Shown: positions 7,657-16,125 of the stretch, one piece after another
Layout of the letters: each line of letters starts with the position of its first letter
Position numbering within the stretch: position 1 is the stretch's first letter
Source: Bacteroidaceae bacterium
GTDB taxonomy: Bacteria; Bacteroidota; Bacteroidia; Bacteroidales; Bacteroidaceae
DNA length: 31,295 nt
Assembly: GCA_900770705.1 (NCBI GenBank)
Contig: CAAGLF010000072.1
Location: 1-31,295, forward strand
Direction of reading: 5' to 3'
The notes under the pieces: generated by a model
The model's input: the letters and a program-made list of their open reading frames with translations, nothing else
Told to the model about the DNA's origin: nothing
Database searches by the model: none
Translations under genes and position numbers: made by a program

Positions 7657-10107
7657 ATGACACGTAAACTACTCTTTGTTCCGATAATAGGTCTCCTGAT
7701 GGCCGGCACTACGGCCGTAGGCCAACGTTCGGAGATTCTGCTCGAAAAGGGATGGCTCTTCCGGAAAGGAGATGTGCCCGAAGCCGCTGCTCCCGGCTGC
7801 GATGACAAAAATTGGGAGGTGGTGCGCGTTCCGCACGACTGGGCTATTTCCGGTCCCTTCGACAGAGAAAACGATATTCAGCACGTAGCCATCACGCAGA
7901 ACGGTGAAACGAAGGCTACGACCAAGACCGGTCGTACGGGCGGCCTGCCTTATGTGGGAACGGGCTGGTACCGCACCCGCTTCAAGGCGACACCCGGACG
8001 GCGGACGACGCTCGTATTCGATGGAGCGATGAGTGAGGCGCGTATCTACGTCAACGGACGCGAAACCTGCTTCTGGCCTTTTGGTTACAACAGCTTCTTC
8101 GTGGATGTCACCGACTTTGTATACCCTGACGGTGCGGAGAATGTGCTGGCCGTGCGCCTGGAAAACCTTCCCGAGTCCAGCCGCTGGTACAGCGGGGCCG
8201 GACTTTACCGCAACGTCCATCTCGTGGAGACTTCAGACATCCACGTGCCCGTTTGGGGCACGCAGGTCACCACTCCCCGCGTGGGAGAGGACTTTGCCTC
8301 CGTCTGTCTGAAAACTACCGTCGAGAACGCCGACACTTGCCGCCTCCGGCTCGAAACGCAGATAGTGGACAGCGAGGGAAAGGTGGTCGCCTCGAAGACC
8401 AACAGCGGATACATTGCACACGGAGAGCCTTTCACGCAAAACTTCATCGTAGGAAATCCCCACTTGTGGAGCCCCGAGAGCCCCTGTCTCTACCGCGCGG
8501 TGACGAAGGTCTATGCCCGGGGCGTGCTGCAGGACGTCTATGAAACGAAGTTCGGCATCAGGAGCATCGAAGTCGTAGCCGACAAAGGCTTCTACCTCAA
8601 CGGGAAACACAGGAAGTTCCAGGGTGTCTGCAATCACCACGACCTGGGCCCCTTGGGCGCTGCCGTGAATGAGAGTGCCCTGCTCCATCAGTTGAAAATG
8701 CTCAAGAATATGGGCTGCGACGCCGTGCGCACGGCGCACAATATGCCTGCGCCGGAATTGGTGCGCCTCTGTGATTCCCTCGGGCTTATGATGATGCTCG
8801 AACCCTTCGACGAGTGGGACATAGCCAAATGTAGGAACGGCTATCACCGCTACTTTTCTTCGTGGGCCGAACGTGATATGACGAATATGCTCCGCCAATA
8901 CCGCAACCACCCCAGTGTGGTCATCTGGAGCATAGGAAATGAAGTGCCCACCCAATGTAGTGATGAGGGATACAAAGTTGCGAAATTCCTGCGCGACATC
9001 TGTCATCGCGAAGACCCCACAAGGCCGGTGACCTGCGGTATGGATCAGGTTTCCTGCGTACTCGACAACGGCTTTGCCGCCATTATGGATGTGCCCGGCT
9101 TCAACTATCGCGCGCACCGGTACGTCGAGGCATACGAGCGCCTTCCGCAGAATGTGGTGCTCGGCTCCGAGACGAGCAGTACCGTCAGTTCGCGCGGCGT
9201 TTACCACTTCCCGGTGGAGCGTAAGGCTGATGCACTCTACGACGACCACCAGAGTTCGGGCTACGACCTTGAGTATTGCTCGTGGAGCAACATTCCGGAC
9301 ATCGACTTCGCCCTTGCGGACGATTATCCCTGGACTATGGGACAGTTTGTGTGGACTGGTTTCGACTACCTGGGCGAGCCTTCGCCTTATGACACCGATG
9401 CGTGGCCGAACCACTCTTCCATGTTCGGCATTATTGACCTTGCGTCGATTCCCAAGGACCGTTATTATCTCTATCGCAGTGTATGGAACAAGGATGTCGA
9501 GACTTTGCACGTTCTTCCCCACTGGACGTGGCCGGGCCGCGAAGGTAAGGTGACGCCGGTCTTTGTCTATACGAACTATCCCGAAGCTGAGCTTTTTGTC
9601 AATGGCAAGAGTCAGGGCAGACAACACAAGTCGGCCGACGGCGACGTGGAAAAGCGCTACAGACTGATGTGGAATGAAGTTTTGTACGAAGCTGGAGAGT
9701 TGAAAGTCGTGGCTTACGACGCCCAAGGCCGTGCCAGGGCGGAGCGTGTGGTACGTACAGCCGGCAAGCCCCATCATATTGTGCTGGAGCGTGCCGACAG
9801 TGCCCCTTTCCTGCGTGCGAACGGCAAGGACCTGGCCTATGTGACGGTGAGTGTGGTGGACAAGGACGGCAATCTGTGCCCCACCGACAGCCGGCTGGTG
9901 CAGTTCAAGGTGAAAGGGGCTGGCAAGTTCCGCGCGGCGGCCAATGGCGACCCCACTTCGCTGGATCTCTTCCACCAGCCGCGTATGCACGCTTTCTCGG
10001 GACGCTGCACGGTGATCGTTGAGGCTGCAGAAGTGGGCGGGACGCTGCACCTGGAAGCCGCTGCACCGGGCGTGAAGTCCGCCGGAATAGACATTACGGT
10101 GCAGTAA
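7657..10107 (+). CDS. Beta-galactosidase-like glycoside hydrolase, family GH2
   Basis: 816 residues with a signal peptide (MTRKLLFVPIIGLLMAGTTAVG, cleaved before about QRSE), so periplasmic. Order: jelly-roll sugar-binding domain (about 25-200, VPHDWAISGPFDREND, GTGWYRTRF, FDGAMSEARIYVNG), Ig-like domain (about 205-305), TIM barrel (about 310-600) and C-terminal beta domains with DUF4982-like features (VYTNYPEAELFVNGKSQG). The acid/base is Glu429 in SIGNEVP and the nucleophile Glu505 in GSETSS. These residues fit GH2 beta-galactosidases. It is followed by two GH53 endo-galactanases, so it probably removes galactose from galactan oligosaccharides. GH2 also contains other exo-activities, and specificity cannot be read from sequence alone. 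No SusC/SusD pair is visible. Confidence 0.88.
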   Translation: MTRKLLFVPIIGLLMAGTTAVGQRSEILLEKGWLFRKGDVPEAAAPGCDDKNWEVVRVPHDWAISGPFDRENDIQHVAITQNGETKATTKTGRTGGLPYVGTGWYRTRFKATPGRRTTLVFDGAMSEARIYVNGRETCFWPFGYNSFFVDVTDFVYPDGAENVLAVRLENLPESSRWYSGAGLYRNVHLVETSDIHVPVWGTQVTTPRVGEDFASVCLKTTVENADTCRLRLETQIVDSEGKVVASKTNSGYIAHGEPFTQNFIVGNPHLWSPESPCLYRAVTKVYARGVLQDVYETKFGIRSIEVVADKGFYLNGKHRKFQGVCNHHDLGPLGAAVNESALLHQLKMLKNMGCDAVRTAHNMPAPELVRLCDSLGLMMMLEPFDEWDIAKCRNGYHRYFSSWAERDMTNMLRQYRNHPSVVIWSIGNEVPTQCSDEGYKVAKFLRDICHREDPTRPVTCGMDQVSCVLDNGFAAIMDVPGFNYRAHRYVEAYERLPQNVVLGSETSSTVSSRGVYHFPVERKADALYDDHQSSGYDLEYCSWSNIPDIDFALADDYPWTMGQFVWTGFDYLGEPSPYDTDAWPNHSSMFGIIDLASIPKDRYYLYRSVWNKDVETLHVLPHWTWPGREGKVTPVFVYTNYPEAELFVNGKSQGRQHKSADGDVEKRYRLMWNEVLYEAGELKVVAYDAQGRARAERVVRTAGKPHHIVLERADSAPFLRANGKDLAYVTVSVVDKDGNLCPTDSRLVQFKVKGAGKFRAAANGDPTSLDLFHQPRMHAFSGRCTVIVEAAEVGGTLHLEAAAPGVKSAGIDITVQ

Positions 10108-10150
10108 AGACGGCGGCACGTGGCGCTGTCTCTACGGCCGGTTTTCAAAG

Positions 10151-10226
10151 GTCGGAGATAGTTGAAATTTCTGCCGAGGAAATTTTAATTTCGGGCCTTG
10201 TAATTTTTCTTTTCGCCGCAGAAGTT
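10151..10226. repeat. Palindromic element copy 5
   Basis: A degenerate copy between the GH2 and first GH53 genes. CGGAGATAGTTGAAATTTCT at 10153 repeats 131 with one change, and CTGCCGAGGAAATTTTAATTTC follows. GGGCCTTGTAATTTTTCTTT at 10194 then matches the tail of copy 4. The hairpin is imperfect, so termination here is doubtful and read-through into the GH53 genes is plausible. Confidence 0.65.
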
Positions 10227-10282
10227 TCTCGTACGGAGGAAGTAGCGGTGCAAAGCAGGTAAACCGATAAAAGTAGCAAGTT

Positions 10283-11386
10283 ATGAAAAAGTTTTTGGCA
10301 GGTATTTCCGTGGCTTTCTGCCTTCTGACGGCACAGGCCGACGGCTGTGGTGACTTCGTGCGCGGCGTCGATATGGGCTGGCTCACCGAAATGGAGCACA
10401 ATGGCCACTATCTGTACGATTCCCTCGGTGTGCGCACGGAAGGGACGGCCCTGATGAAGCAGTACGGCATAGGAGCGGCCCGCTTCCGCGTCTGGGTGAA
10501 TCCCGCCCGCCACGGCAATTGGTGCTCCAAGGAAGATGTGCTCGACAAGGCCCTGCGTGCGAAAGCCTTAGGTATGGACATTATGCTCGACTTCCACTAC
10601 TCAGACTGGTGGGCAGACCCCGGAAAACAGAATATCCCCGAGGCCTGGAGCGGTTTCACTGCCGAACAGGCAGCCGAAGCCGTGGCAGCGCATACGCGTG
10701 AGGTTCTGCTGTTTCTGAAAGCCTATGGTGTGACGCCCCGCTGGGTGCAAGTGGGCAACGAGACCACCCATGGTTTTCTCTGGAGCGTACGTACGGATCC
10801 CCAGACCGGCTGGCCGCTTCCCGACAGCCTTGGCAACAACGTGATTACCGAAGATATTGCCCGCGCCGAGACACATCCGGAAGCCTATGCCCGCATTTTC
10901 CGCGCGGGTTGCGACGCCGTGAAGTCCGTCTGCCCCGATGCGGCGGTGATTGTGCACCTTGACGATGGATTCGACGCAGAGCTGTACCGCTGGAACCTCG
11001 ATATTCTCCGCAGGGGCGGCGCCCGGTTCGATATGGTCGGTATGTCGCTTTACCCCTACTGGGCTTTGGAGGGGAAGAAGCGTGCTACGGCGGCGCAAGC
11101 CATAGCCGACTGCGTGGACAACGTACGTAGGGTGGCCGAACGTTACGGTTGCGACGTGATGATCGTAGAAACGGGAATGGACGCCCTGGCTCCTGAAGAG
11201 GGTTACGCCCAGTTGAAGCGCATTCTCCACGATATGCGCACGCAGACCGGCGGAAGGTGCCGCGGTGTATTCTATTGGGAGCCTCAGTGCCGGCCTTCGC
11301 AATATCGCCTCGGCGCTTTCGACGAAGCGGGACGCCCCACGAAGATTATGCAGGCTTTCGGAGAAGACGCCCGGCTGCATCCCTGA
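10283..11386 (+). CDS. Secreted arabinogalactan endo-beta-1,4-galactanase, family GH53
   Basis: 367 residues with signal peptide MKKFLAGISVAFCLLTAQA, cleaved before DGCGDF; no lipid-anchoring Cys at the expected place, so probably periplasmic. GH53 marks: FVRGVDMGWLTEME at the start, RFRVWVNP, MDIMLDFHYSDWWADPGKQ, acid/base Glu160 in WVQVGNETTHGFLW, and nucleophile Glu296 in VMIVETG, followed by GVFYWEPQ. The family cuts beta-1,4-galactan, the side chain of rhamnogalacturonan I. It sits between the GH2 gene and a second GH53 gene 43 bases downstream. This suggests periplasmic trimming of imported galactan chains, an inference from the signal peptide and neighbours. Confidence 0.88.
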   Translation: MKKFLAGISVAFCLLTAQADGCGDFVRGVDMGWLTEMEHNGHYLYDSLGVRTEGTALMKQYGIGAARFRVWVNPARHGNWCSKEDVLDKALRAKALGMDIMLDFHYSDWWADPGKQNIPEAWSGFTAEQAAEAVAAHTREVLLFLKAYGVTPRWVQVGNETTHGFLWSVRTDPQTGWPLPDSLGNNVITEDIARAETHPEAYARIFRAGCDAVKSVCPDAAVIVHLDDGFDAELYRWNLDILRRGGARFDMVGMSLYPYWALEGKKRATAAQAIADCVDNVRRVAERYGCDVMIVETGMDALAPEEGYAQLKRILHDMRTQTGGRCRGVFYWEPQCRPSQYRLGAFDEAGRPTKIMQAFGEDARLHP

Positions 11387-11429
11387 AAACTGCCTGCCCG
11401 ACACTTCTAAAAACAACACTATCAAGACT

Positions 11430-12593
11430 ATGAAAAAGTATTTGTTGCGCTGCTGCTGTATGCTGGCAGCATTTGCTTTCGCAGCTTGCGGAGGTGATGA
11501 CGACGTGGTAGATCCGCCTGTCACTCCTCCCGCAGTACCCGAACAGCCCGTTACGCCCGACAGTGGCGACCCCAAGAAATTTGCCAAGGGCGCTGACGTC
11601 AGCTGGTACACCGAAATGAAAGCCGACGGCCTCAGTTTCCGCGACGCCGAAGGCACGGCGACCGAACTTCCGCAGCTGCTCGCGCAAATGGGTATGAACT
11701 CCGTGCGCCTGCGGGTATGGGTCAACCCCCTGAGCGGCTACTGCAATGAAGCGGACGTGGTGGAAAAGGCGCTGGCCGCCTCGAGAGCAGGTCTGGAAGT
11801 GATGGTAGATTTCCATTACTCCGACTTCTTTGCCGATCCTTCGCGTCAGGAGAAACCCAACCTTTGGGATGGAATGACATTGGAGGAACTTAAAGTGGCC
11901 GTCGACCAGCATACGCGCAGCGTGCTCACTGCTTTGAAGCAGAAGAGTGTCGTGCCGATGTGGGTACAGGTAGGAAACGAGACGCGCAACGGTATGCTGT
12001 GGCCCGAGGGCCAGCTCTGGAACAACTCCGGCGACCTGCCGAATGGCTGGCAGCAATATGCGGCGCTCTCCAACGCAGGTTACGACGCGGCGAAGGCCAT
12101 CTTCCCGAATACTTGCGTACTTGTGCACCTCAACAACGCCTGGAGTGACAACGACTGGTGGTTCAAGAAGTTCAAGGCCGCTGGCGGAAAATTCGATATG
12201 ATAGGTCTGTCGCACTATCCCCAGGAAGCGGAAGAGGATGTATGGGACAGTGCCTTGAACAAGACCGTCCATAAGAAGTACACCCCCGAAGAGGCCAACA
12301 CTCTCGCCGTGACGCAGCTCAAGAAGCTCGCTTCGGCCTACGGCGTGCGCGTGATGATCAGTGAAGTTGGCGTCTGGCAGTCCGATCCCGCTGCCGGGAA
12401 GAAGATTCTGGCCGATTTTATCGAGAAGCTCCGACAGACGTCCAACTGTGCCGGCATCTTCTATTGGGAACCGCAGGTTTACGGCAACTGGAAGCCTTCC
12501 ATCTACAATGATTTGGGCTGGAACGCCTACAACAAGGGTGCTTTCACTGCCGCGGGAAGCCCGAGCATTATTCTCGATCCCTTCAAGGAATAA
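11430..12593 (+). CDS. Lipoprotein GH53 endo-beta-1,4-galactanase
   Basis: 387 residues. MKKYLLRCCCMLAAFAFAAC is a lipoprotein signal peptide, and Cys20 is followed by GGDDD. An acidic stretch after the Cys fits the known Bacteroidetes signal for export to the cell surface. A Pro-rich linker (about 28-50) leads to the GH53 barrel: FAKGADVSWYTEM, VRLRVWVNP, LEVMVDFHYSDFFADP, acid/base Glu184 in WVQVGNETRNGMLW, nucleophile Glu312 in VMISEVG and GIFYWEPQVY. The longer reading-frame start (11265) lies inside the previous gene, so the ATG at 11430 is preferred. As a probable surface endo-galactanase it would make the first cuts outside the cell, complementing the upstream soluble GH53. A hairpin ends the transcript at 12615-12673. 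Confidence 0.88.
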   Translation: MKKYLLRCCCMLAAFAFAACGGDDDVVDPPVTPPAVPEQPVTPDSGDPKKFAKGADVSWYTEMKADGLSFRDAEGTATELPQLLAQMGMNSVRLRVWVNPLSGYCNEADVVEKALAASRAGLEVMVDFHYSDFFADPSRQEKPNLWDGMTLEELKVAVDQHTRSVLTALKQKSVVPMWVQVGNETRNGMLWPEGQLWNNSGDLPNGWQQYAALSNAGYDAAKAIFPNTCVLVHLNNAWSDNDWWFKKFKAAGGKFDMIGLSHYPQEAEEDVWDSALNKTVHKKYTPEEANTLAVTQLKKLASAYGVRVMISEVGVWQSDPAAGKKILADFIEKLRQTSNCAGIFYWEPQVYGNWKPSIYNDLGWNAYNKGAFTAAGSPSIILDPFKE

Positions 12594-12614
12594 GGGACTG
12601 CCAGCAAAGGCGAA

Positions 12615-12699
12615 ACTTCAAGGGCGACAGGAAAAATTTCTACGCAGATAATTTTTCCTGTCGCCCCTGAAGTTTTTCTTACTGCCCCTGAAGTTTTTC
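12615..12699. terminator. Bidirectional gene-end hairpin; palindromic element copy 6
   Basis: 24-bp arms at 12615-12638 (ACTTCAAGGGCGACAGG..) and 12650-12673 (..CCTGTCGCCCCTGAAGT) with one mismatch and an 11-base loop. TTTTC follows on the plus strand. GCCCCTGAAGTTTTTC then occurs twice, at 12663 and 12684 (21-bp period). It lies between convergent genes (GH53 and sufE). Confidence 0.8.
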
Positions 12700-12751
12700 G
12701 GGAAGCCTTTTCTGGCAGTTGCCTCGTATGAGGCAGGGAGTGCAGCCTCGT

Positions 12752-13177
12752 TCAGCAGCCTTTGGCCTGGTACGCCAGGGCGTAGTTGCGCATTTGCCGC
12801 ACCATCGCCAGCAGGCCGTTGGCGCGCGTAGGACTGAGGTGCTCCTCCAGACCTATGTCGCGGATAAAGTAAAGGTCGGCTTCGAGTATCTCGGCAGGCG
12901 TGTGGTTGCTCAAAACGCGGATCAACAGCGTCACGATGCCTTTGACGATGAGCGCGTCGCTCTCGGCGCGGAATTGGAGCCGGCCGTTCTCTTCTGTGCA
13001 GACCAGCCAGACGCGGCTCTGGCAGCCGTCTATCAGGTTTTGTTCCGTCTTGTCCTTTTCGGGCAGGGCTTCCTGCTCTTCTCCGAGGTCGATAAGGAGT
13101 TGGTATCGGTCCATCCAGTCGTCCAACCCCGTGAAATCTTCGATTACCTCGTCCTGAATTTCGTTGATAGTTTGCAT
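12752..13177 (-). CDS. sufE: SufE-family Fe-S cluster assembly protein
   Basis: 141 residues, the normal SufE length. SufE takes persulfide sulfur from the cysteine desulfurase SufS and passes it to the SufBCD scaffold. The acceptor Cys52 is present in DGCQSRVWL, the family signature, preceded by KTEQNLI. The C-terminal part LSPTRANGLLAMVRQMRNYA is also typical. The gene starts 10 bases after the stop of the M28 peptidase gene, so the two probably share a transcript, although no functional link is known. No suf structural genes are in the window. Confidence 0.92.
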   Translation of the reverse strand: MQTINEIQDEVIEDFTGLDDWMDRYQLLIDLGEEQEALPEKDKTEQNLIDGCQSRVWLVCTEENGRLQFRAESDALIVKGIVTLLIRVLSNHTPAEILEADLYFIRDIGLEEHLSPTRANGLLAMVRQMRNYALAYQAKGC

Positions 13178-13187
13178 AATTCTATGT

Positions 13188-14186
13188 TTATGGCTCTTCC
13201 TGATAAATAAGTTGCAGTAGTGTCTGCCCTACGGCCTGCAAGGTGTTTGCAGAGAGGTGCTCTGGCGTATCTTTCGTGGTGTGCCACGTCGGTCCGAAGC
13301 TGTTGGTGCCTTCGTAGTAGGGGATAATGTCGATGGTGGGCAGTCCTGCAATTTCGTTGAGGGGCACGTGGTCGTCGGTAATCCATCCTCCTTCTTTCTC
13401 CGGGAATATCTCGGCATATCCGGCGGTGCGTGCCGCAGCCCAGACGCGGGCCACGACGCCCGGTGCGTAGCGCATGGATACCCCTTCGTAGCGGAAGTGT
13501 GCATTTTCGCCGCCTACCATATCCAGCAGTACGCCGTAGCGGGCTGTATATGCGGCCTTGTGCGGATTTTCGGCCCAGTAGCGCGAACCGACGCACCAGT
13601 CGGAGCCGTCGTCGGGGGCTTGCGCTTCCGCCCAGTAGGGAGCGCCGTAATCCTCGAGGTCGAAGCAGATCATATCTATGCCGATGGCCGGCTTCAGGGC
13701 TTGCAGGGCGCGTGCTACTTCGAGCAAGACGGCCACGCCGCTGGCTCCGTCGTTGGCAGCGAGCACGGGCGAGCGATGGCGGGTGCTGTCGGGGTCGGCG
13801 TCGGCCCAGGGGCGGCTGTCCCAGTGGGCGCAGAGGAGTATGCGGGCCTGGGCGTCGGGATTGTAGGCGGCAATGATGTTGCGGCAGTGGTACTTCTTGC
13901 CGTCCCAAAGCTGCAGAGGCGCCGTCTGCTCGCAGACGGAAAGTCCGTGGCGGCGGAATTGCTGCACGATGTAGTCGCCGCATTTCCGGTGGGCTTCCGA
14001 ACCCGGCGTACGGGCTCCGAAGTCGCATTGTGCGGTGGCATAGGCCAGTGCGCTGTCGCCGGAGAAGGTCACGGGGCATATCTCCGTGCTGTCGGCCTCG
14101 GCGGCCGAGGCATCGGAGGAACCTGTCTTGCAGCCTGTCAGGGCACAAAGGCCGGCGAACAGGCCGAGTAGTATGGTTTTCTGCAT
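13188..14186 (-). CDS. M28-family zinc lipoprotein (glutaminyl cyclase-like)
   Basis: 332 residues. MQKTILLGLFAGLCALTGC is a lipoprotein signal peptide with lipobox LTGC (Cys19). The body matches M28 aminopeptidase / glutaminyl-peptide cyclotransferase proteins. Zinc ligands are readable as His121 and Asp123 (LLCAHWDSRPWADAD), Asp146 (AANDGASGVAVLLE), Glu178 in FDLEDYG, and His273 in DDHVPLNE. One-metal cyclases and two-metal peptidases share this fold; the HWDSRPWAD form and FGPTWHTTKDTPEHL tail favour the cyclase-like branch, which converts N-terminal Gln to pyroglutamate on exported proteins. Located at an envelope face because of the lipid anchor. sufE follows 10 bases downstream. No clear promoter is visible upstream. 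Confidence 0.82.
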   Translation of the reverse strand: MQKTILLGLFAGLCALTGCKTGSSDASAAEADSTEICPVTFSGDSALAYATAQCDFGARTPGSEAHRKCGDYIVQQFRRHGLSVCEQTAPLQLWDGKKYHCRNIIAAYNPDAQARILLCAHWDSRPWADADPDSTRHRSPVLAANDGASGVAVLLEVARALQALKPAIGIDMICFDLEDYGAPYWAEAQAPDDGSDWCVGSRYWAENPHKAAYTARYGVLLDMVGGENAHFRYEGVSMRYAPGVVARVWAAARTAGYAEIFPEKEGGWITDDHVPLNEIAGLPTIDIIPYYEGTNSFGPTWHTTKDTPEHLSANTLQAVGQTLLQLIYQEEP

Positions 14187-14227
14187 AGGTGGGAAAAAGT
14201 GTTTCTATAGGTTGATTTTCTTTCAGC

Positions 14228-14298
14228 GGCGGAAGGAAAAATTATCTCCGTAGTAATTTTTCTTTCCGGCCTTGTAGTTTTTCTTTCCGGCCTTGTAG
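14228..14298. repeat. Palindromic element copy 7
   Basis: GGCGGAAGGAAAAATT (14228-14243) pairs with AATTTTTCTTTCCGGCC (14255-14271), loop ATCTCCGTAGT. The unit TTTTTCTTTCCGGCCTTGTAG occurs twice in tandem (14257-14277, 14278-14298), ignoring its length of 21 as one repeat. It lies in the gap between two minus-strand genes, but its T-runs follow the stem on the plus strand, the wrong direction for terminating the neighbours. Confidence 0.8.
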
Positions 14299-14356
14299 TT
14301 CGACGGAGGTTGTAGCTATGGTGCTCTGCCGTTGCCGGGGAGAAGCGAAGTGGGGC

Positions 14357-16123
14357 TCAACGTGCGCTTTGCACCTGTTCGAGTACGCGCAGGAAGTTGC
14401 CTCCCCACAGTTTTTCGAGGTCTTCGGAAGTCAGGCCGCAGCGCAGGAGTTCCCTGGTAAGGTGGCAGATCTGCGAGGCGTCGCTGAAGCCTCTCACGCC
14501 GCCGTCGCCGTCGAAGTCGGAGCCGACGCCGACGTGCTCGATGCCCATTATGCCGATAGCGTGGAGGATGTGCTTTGTCAGGTCGTGGACAGAGGGCTGC
14601 GTACTGTCGGACAGGAAGCCGTGATAGGCCGTCAACTGCACTACGCCGCCCTTTTCCGCTATCCGGAGGAGTTGGTCGTCGGTCAGGTTGCGGGGATGGG
14701 CGCACAGGCTGTGGCAGTTGGAGTGCGTGCAGACCACGGGCGCTTGGCTCACGTCGAGCACGTCGTAGAAACTGCGCTGTCCGGCGTGTGAGAGGTCGAT
14801 GAGCATTCCCGTACGGTTCATCTCGCGCACTACTTCGCGGCCGAACGCCGACAGACCGCCGTGCTCGTTGGCGGAACGGCTGGCGGAGTCGCAAATGTCG
14901 TTGTCGCCGTTGTGGCAGAGGGTCATATACTGCACGCCCATTCCGCGATATTTTTCTATCAGGCTGAGGTCGTGGCCGATGGCGTACCCGTTTTCGATAC
15001 CCAGCAGCACGGACTTGCGCCCCGCGGCCTTGTTGCGCCGGATGTCGGCGGGAGAGTAGGCCATAGTTATGCGGGAGCGGTCGCAACGGCCGATGGTCTC
15101 GACAATGCTGGCGAGCTTCTCTTCCGCGAAGCGGATGGCGCGGGCGTTTCCCGCCTCGTCGCGCTCTTTCTGGGGGAGATAGGCCACCAGGAAGGCCGCG
15201 TCGAGCCTGCCATCTTCCATCTTCGGCAAATCGACGAGGGCTTTCGCGCTCCTTTGTCCGAAGTCGTACTCCTCGTCGAAGAGCATTGGGGTGTCGCAAT
15301 GGCTGTCGAGCGAAATATGTGCGTGGTGGAATTGTCGGGTGCGGCGGTATAACTGTGCTTCGCCCACCCAGTTTTCAAACAGTCGGTCGTGGTGCGACGT
15401 TTCGCGGCAGAAGGCCTCCGGGTGCCACTGCACGCCGAGTGTTCCCCGGCGGTCGGTGGCCTCGACGGCTTCGATGACGCCGTCGGCGGCCCGGGCTGTC
15501 ACCTGCAGGCGCTCTCCCGCCGTCGCCACGGCCTGGTGGTGGAAGGAGTTGACGCCGAAGCACGTTCCGCAGGCTTCGGCCACGAAGCTGCCGGGCTCTG
15601 CTTCCACCCGATGTGTCTCGCAGTTGCGCGGAGCGTCCTGACTGTGCTTCAGCAGTCCGTTGTAGGCTTCGCTGGCGCGGAGGTCCTGATGAATGGTGCC
15701 GCCCAATGCCGCCGTCAGCACCTGCATGCCGCGACAGATGCCGAGTATGGGAATCTGACGGTCGTAGCAGAGGCGCGTCAGGAGGAGTTCGAAGTCGTCG
15801 CGGGCGGGATTGATGCCTCCAAGCGCGGGGTTCGGCTCCTCACCTATATATAAAGGATTGATATCTCCGCCGCCGCTCAGCAGGAGTCCGTCGAGCATTT
15901 CCGCCATGGCACGGATGGTTCCCTTGTCGGCCGTAGGCGGGAGGATGACGGGCAGGCAGTGCTGCTTCAGGAGGCTTTCGTAGTACGCACGGGACAGCTT
16001 GCAGAGCGTATCGTCGAGGTTGCCCGTGATGCCTATTACGGGCCGTTCTTTCCGGTCGGCCTCCGGCAGTTGGGAAGCCGCATAGTCAGCCTCCATCGGG
16101 CTGGGAGAATGGTCTGTGGTCAT
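14357..16123 (-). CDS. Fusion: class I glutamine amidotransferase (PuuD-like) + M19 membrane-dipeptidase-like
   Basis: 588 residues with two enzyme domains. Residues about 26-260 are a gamma-glutamyl-GABA-hydrolase-type class I amidotransferase: SGGGDINP, nucleophile Cys130 in LGICRGMQ, His234/Glu236 in VQWHPEA. Residues about 268-588 match renal dipeptidase (peptidase M19): zinc-binding His275/Asp277 in SLDSHCDTP, GIENGYAI, DLSHAG, THSNCHSL, HVGVGSDFDGDGG. The first domain removes gamma-glutamyl groups and the second cuts dipeptides. A joint role in taking apart gamma-glutamyl peptides (glutathione-like or peptidoglycan-derived) is an inference. No signal peptide, so cytoplasmic. The start is 2 bases after the DUF4491 stop, in the lrp-DUF4491 transcript. 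Such fusions may occur elsewhere in Bacteroidales. Confidence 0.88.
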   Translation of the reverse strand: MTTDHSPSPMEADYAASQLPEADRKERPVIGITGNLDDTLCKLSRAYYESLLKQHCLPVILPPTADKGTIRAMAEMLDGLLLSGGGDINPLYIGEEPNPALGGINPARDDFELLLTRLCYDRQIPILGICRGMQVLTAALGGTIHQDLRASEAYNGLLKHSQDAPRNCETHRVEAEPGSFVAEACGTCFGVNSFHHQAVATAGERLQVTARAADGVIEAVEATDRRGTLGVQWHPEAFCRETSHHDRLFENWVGEAQLYRRTRQFHHAHISLDSHCDTPMLFDEEYDFGQRSAKALVDLPKMEDGRLDAAFLVAYLPQKERDEAGNARAIRFAEEKLASIVETIGRCDRSRITMAYSPADIRRNKAAGRKSVLLGIENGYAIGHDLSLIEKYRGMGVQYMTLCHNGDNDICDSASRSANEHGGLSAFGREVVREMNRTGMLIDLSHAGQRSFYDVLDVSQAPVVCTHSNCHSLCAHPRNLTDDQLLRIAEKGGVVQLTAYHGFLSDSTQPSVHDLTKHILHAIGIMGIEHVGVGSDFDGDGGVRGFSDASQICHLTRELLRCGLTSEDLEKLWGGNFLRVLEQVQSAR

Positions 16124-16125
16124 AG

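Noticed and set aside
8233..10119. A 628-codon open frame on the minus strand opposite the GH2 gene
   Set aside because: The GH2 protein on the plus strand has all family motifs and catalytic residues; the antisense frame has no recognisable domain and is expected in GC-rich DNA.
13257..15853. Long plus-strand frames opposite the M28 and fusion genes
   Set aside because: They are shadows of minus-strand genes with intact active-site motifs.
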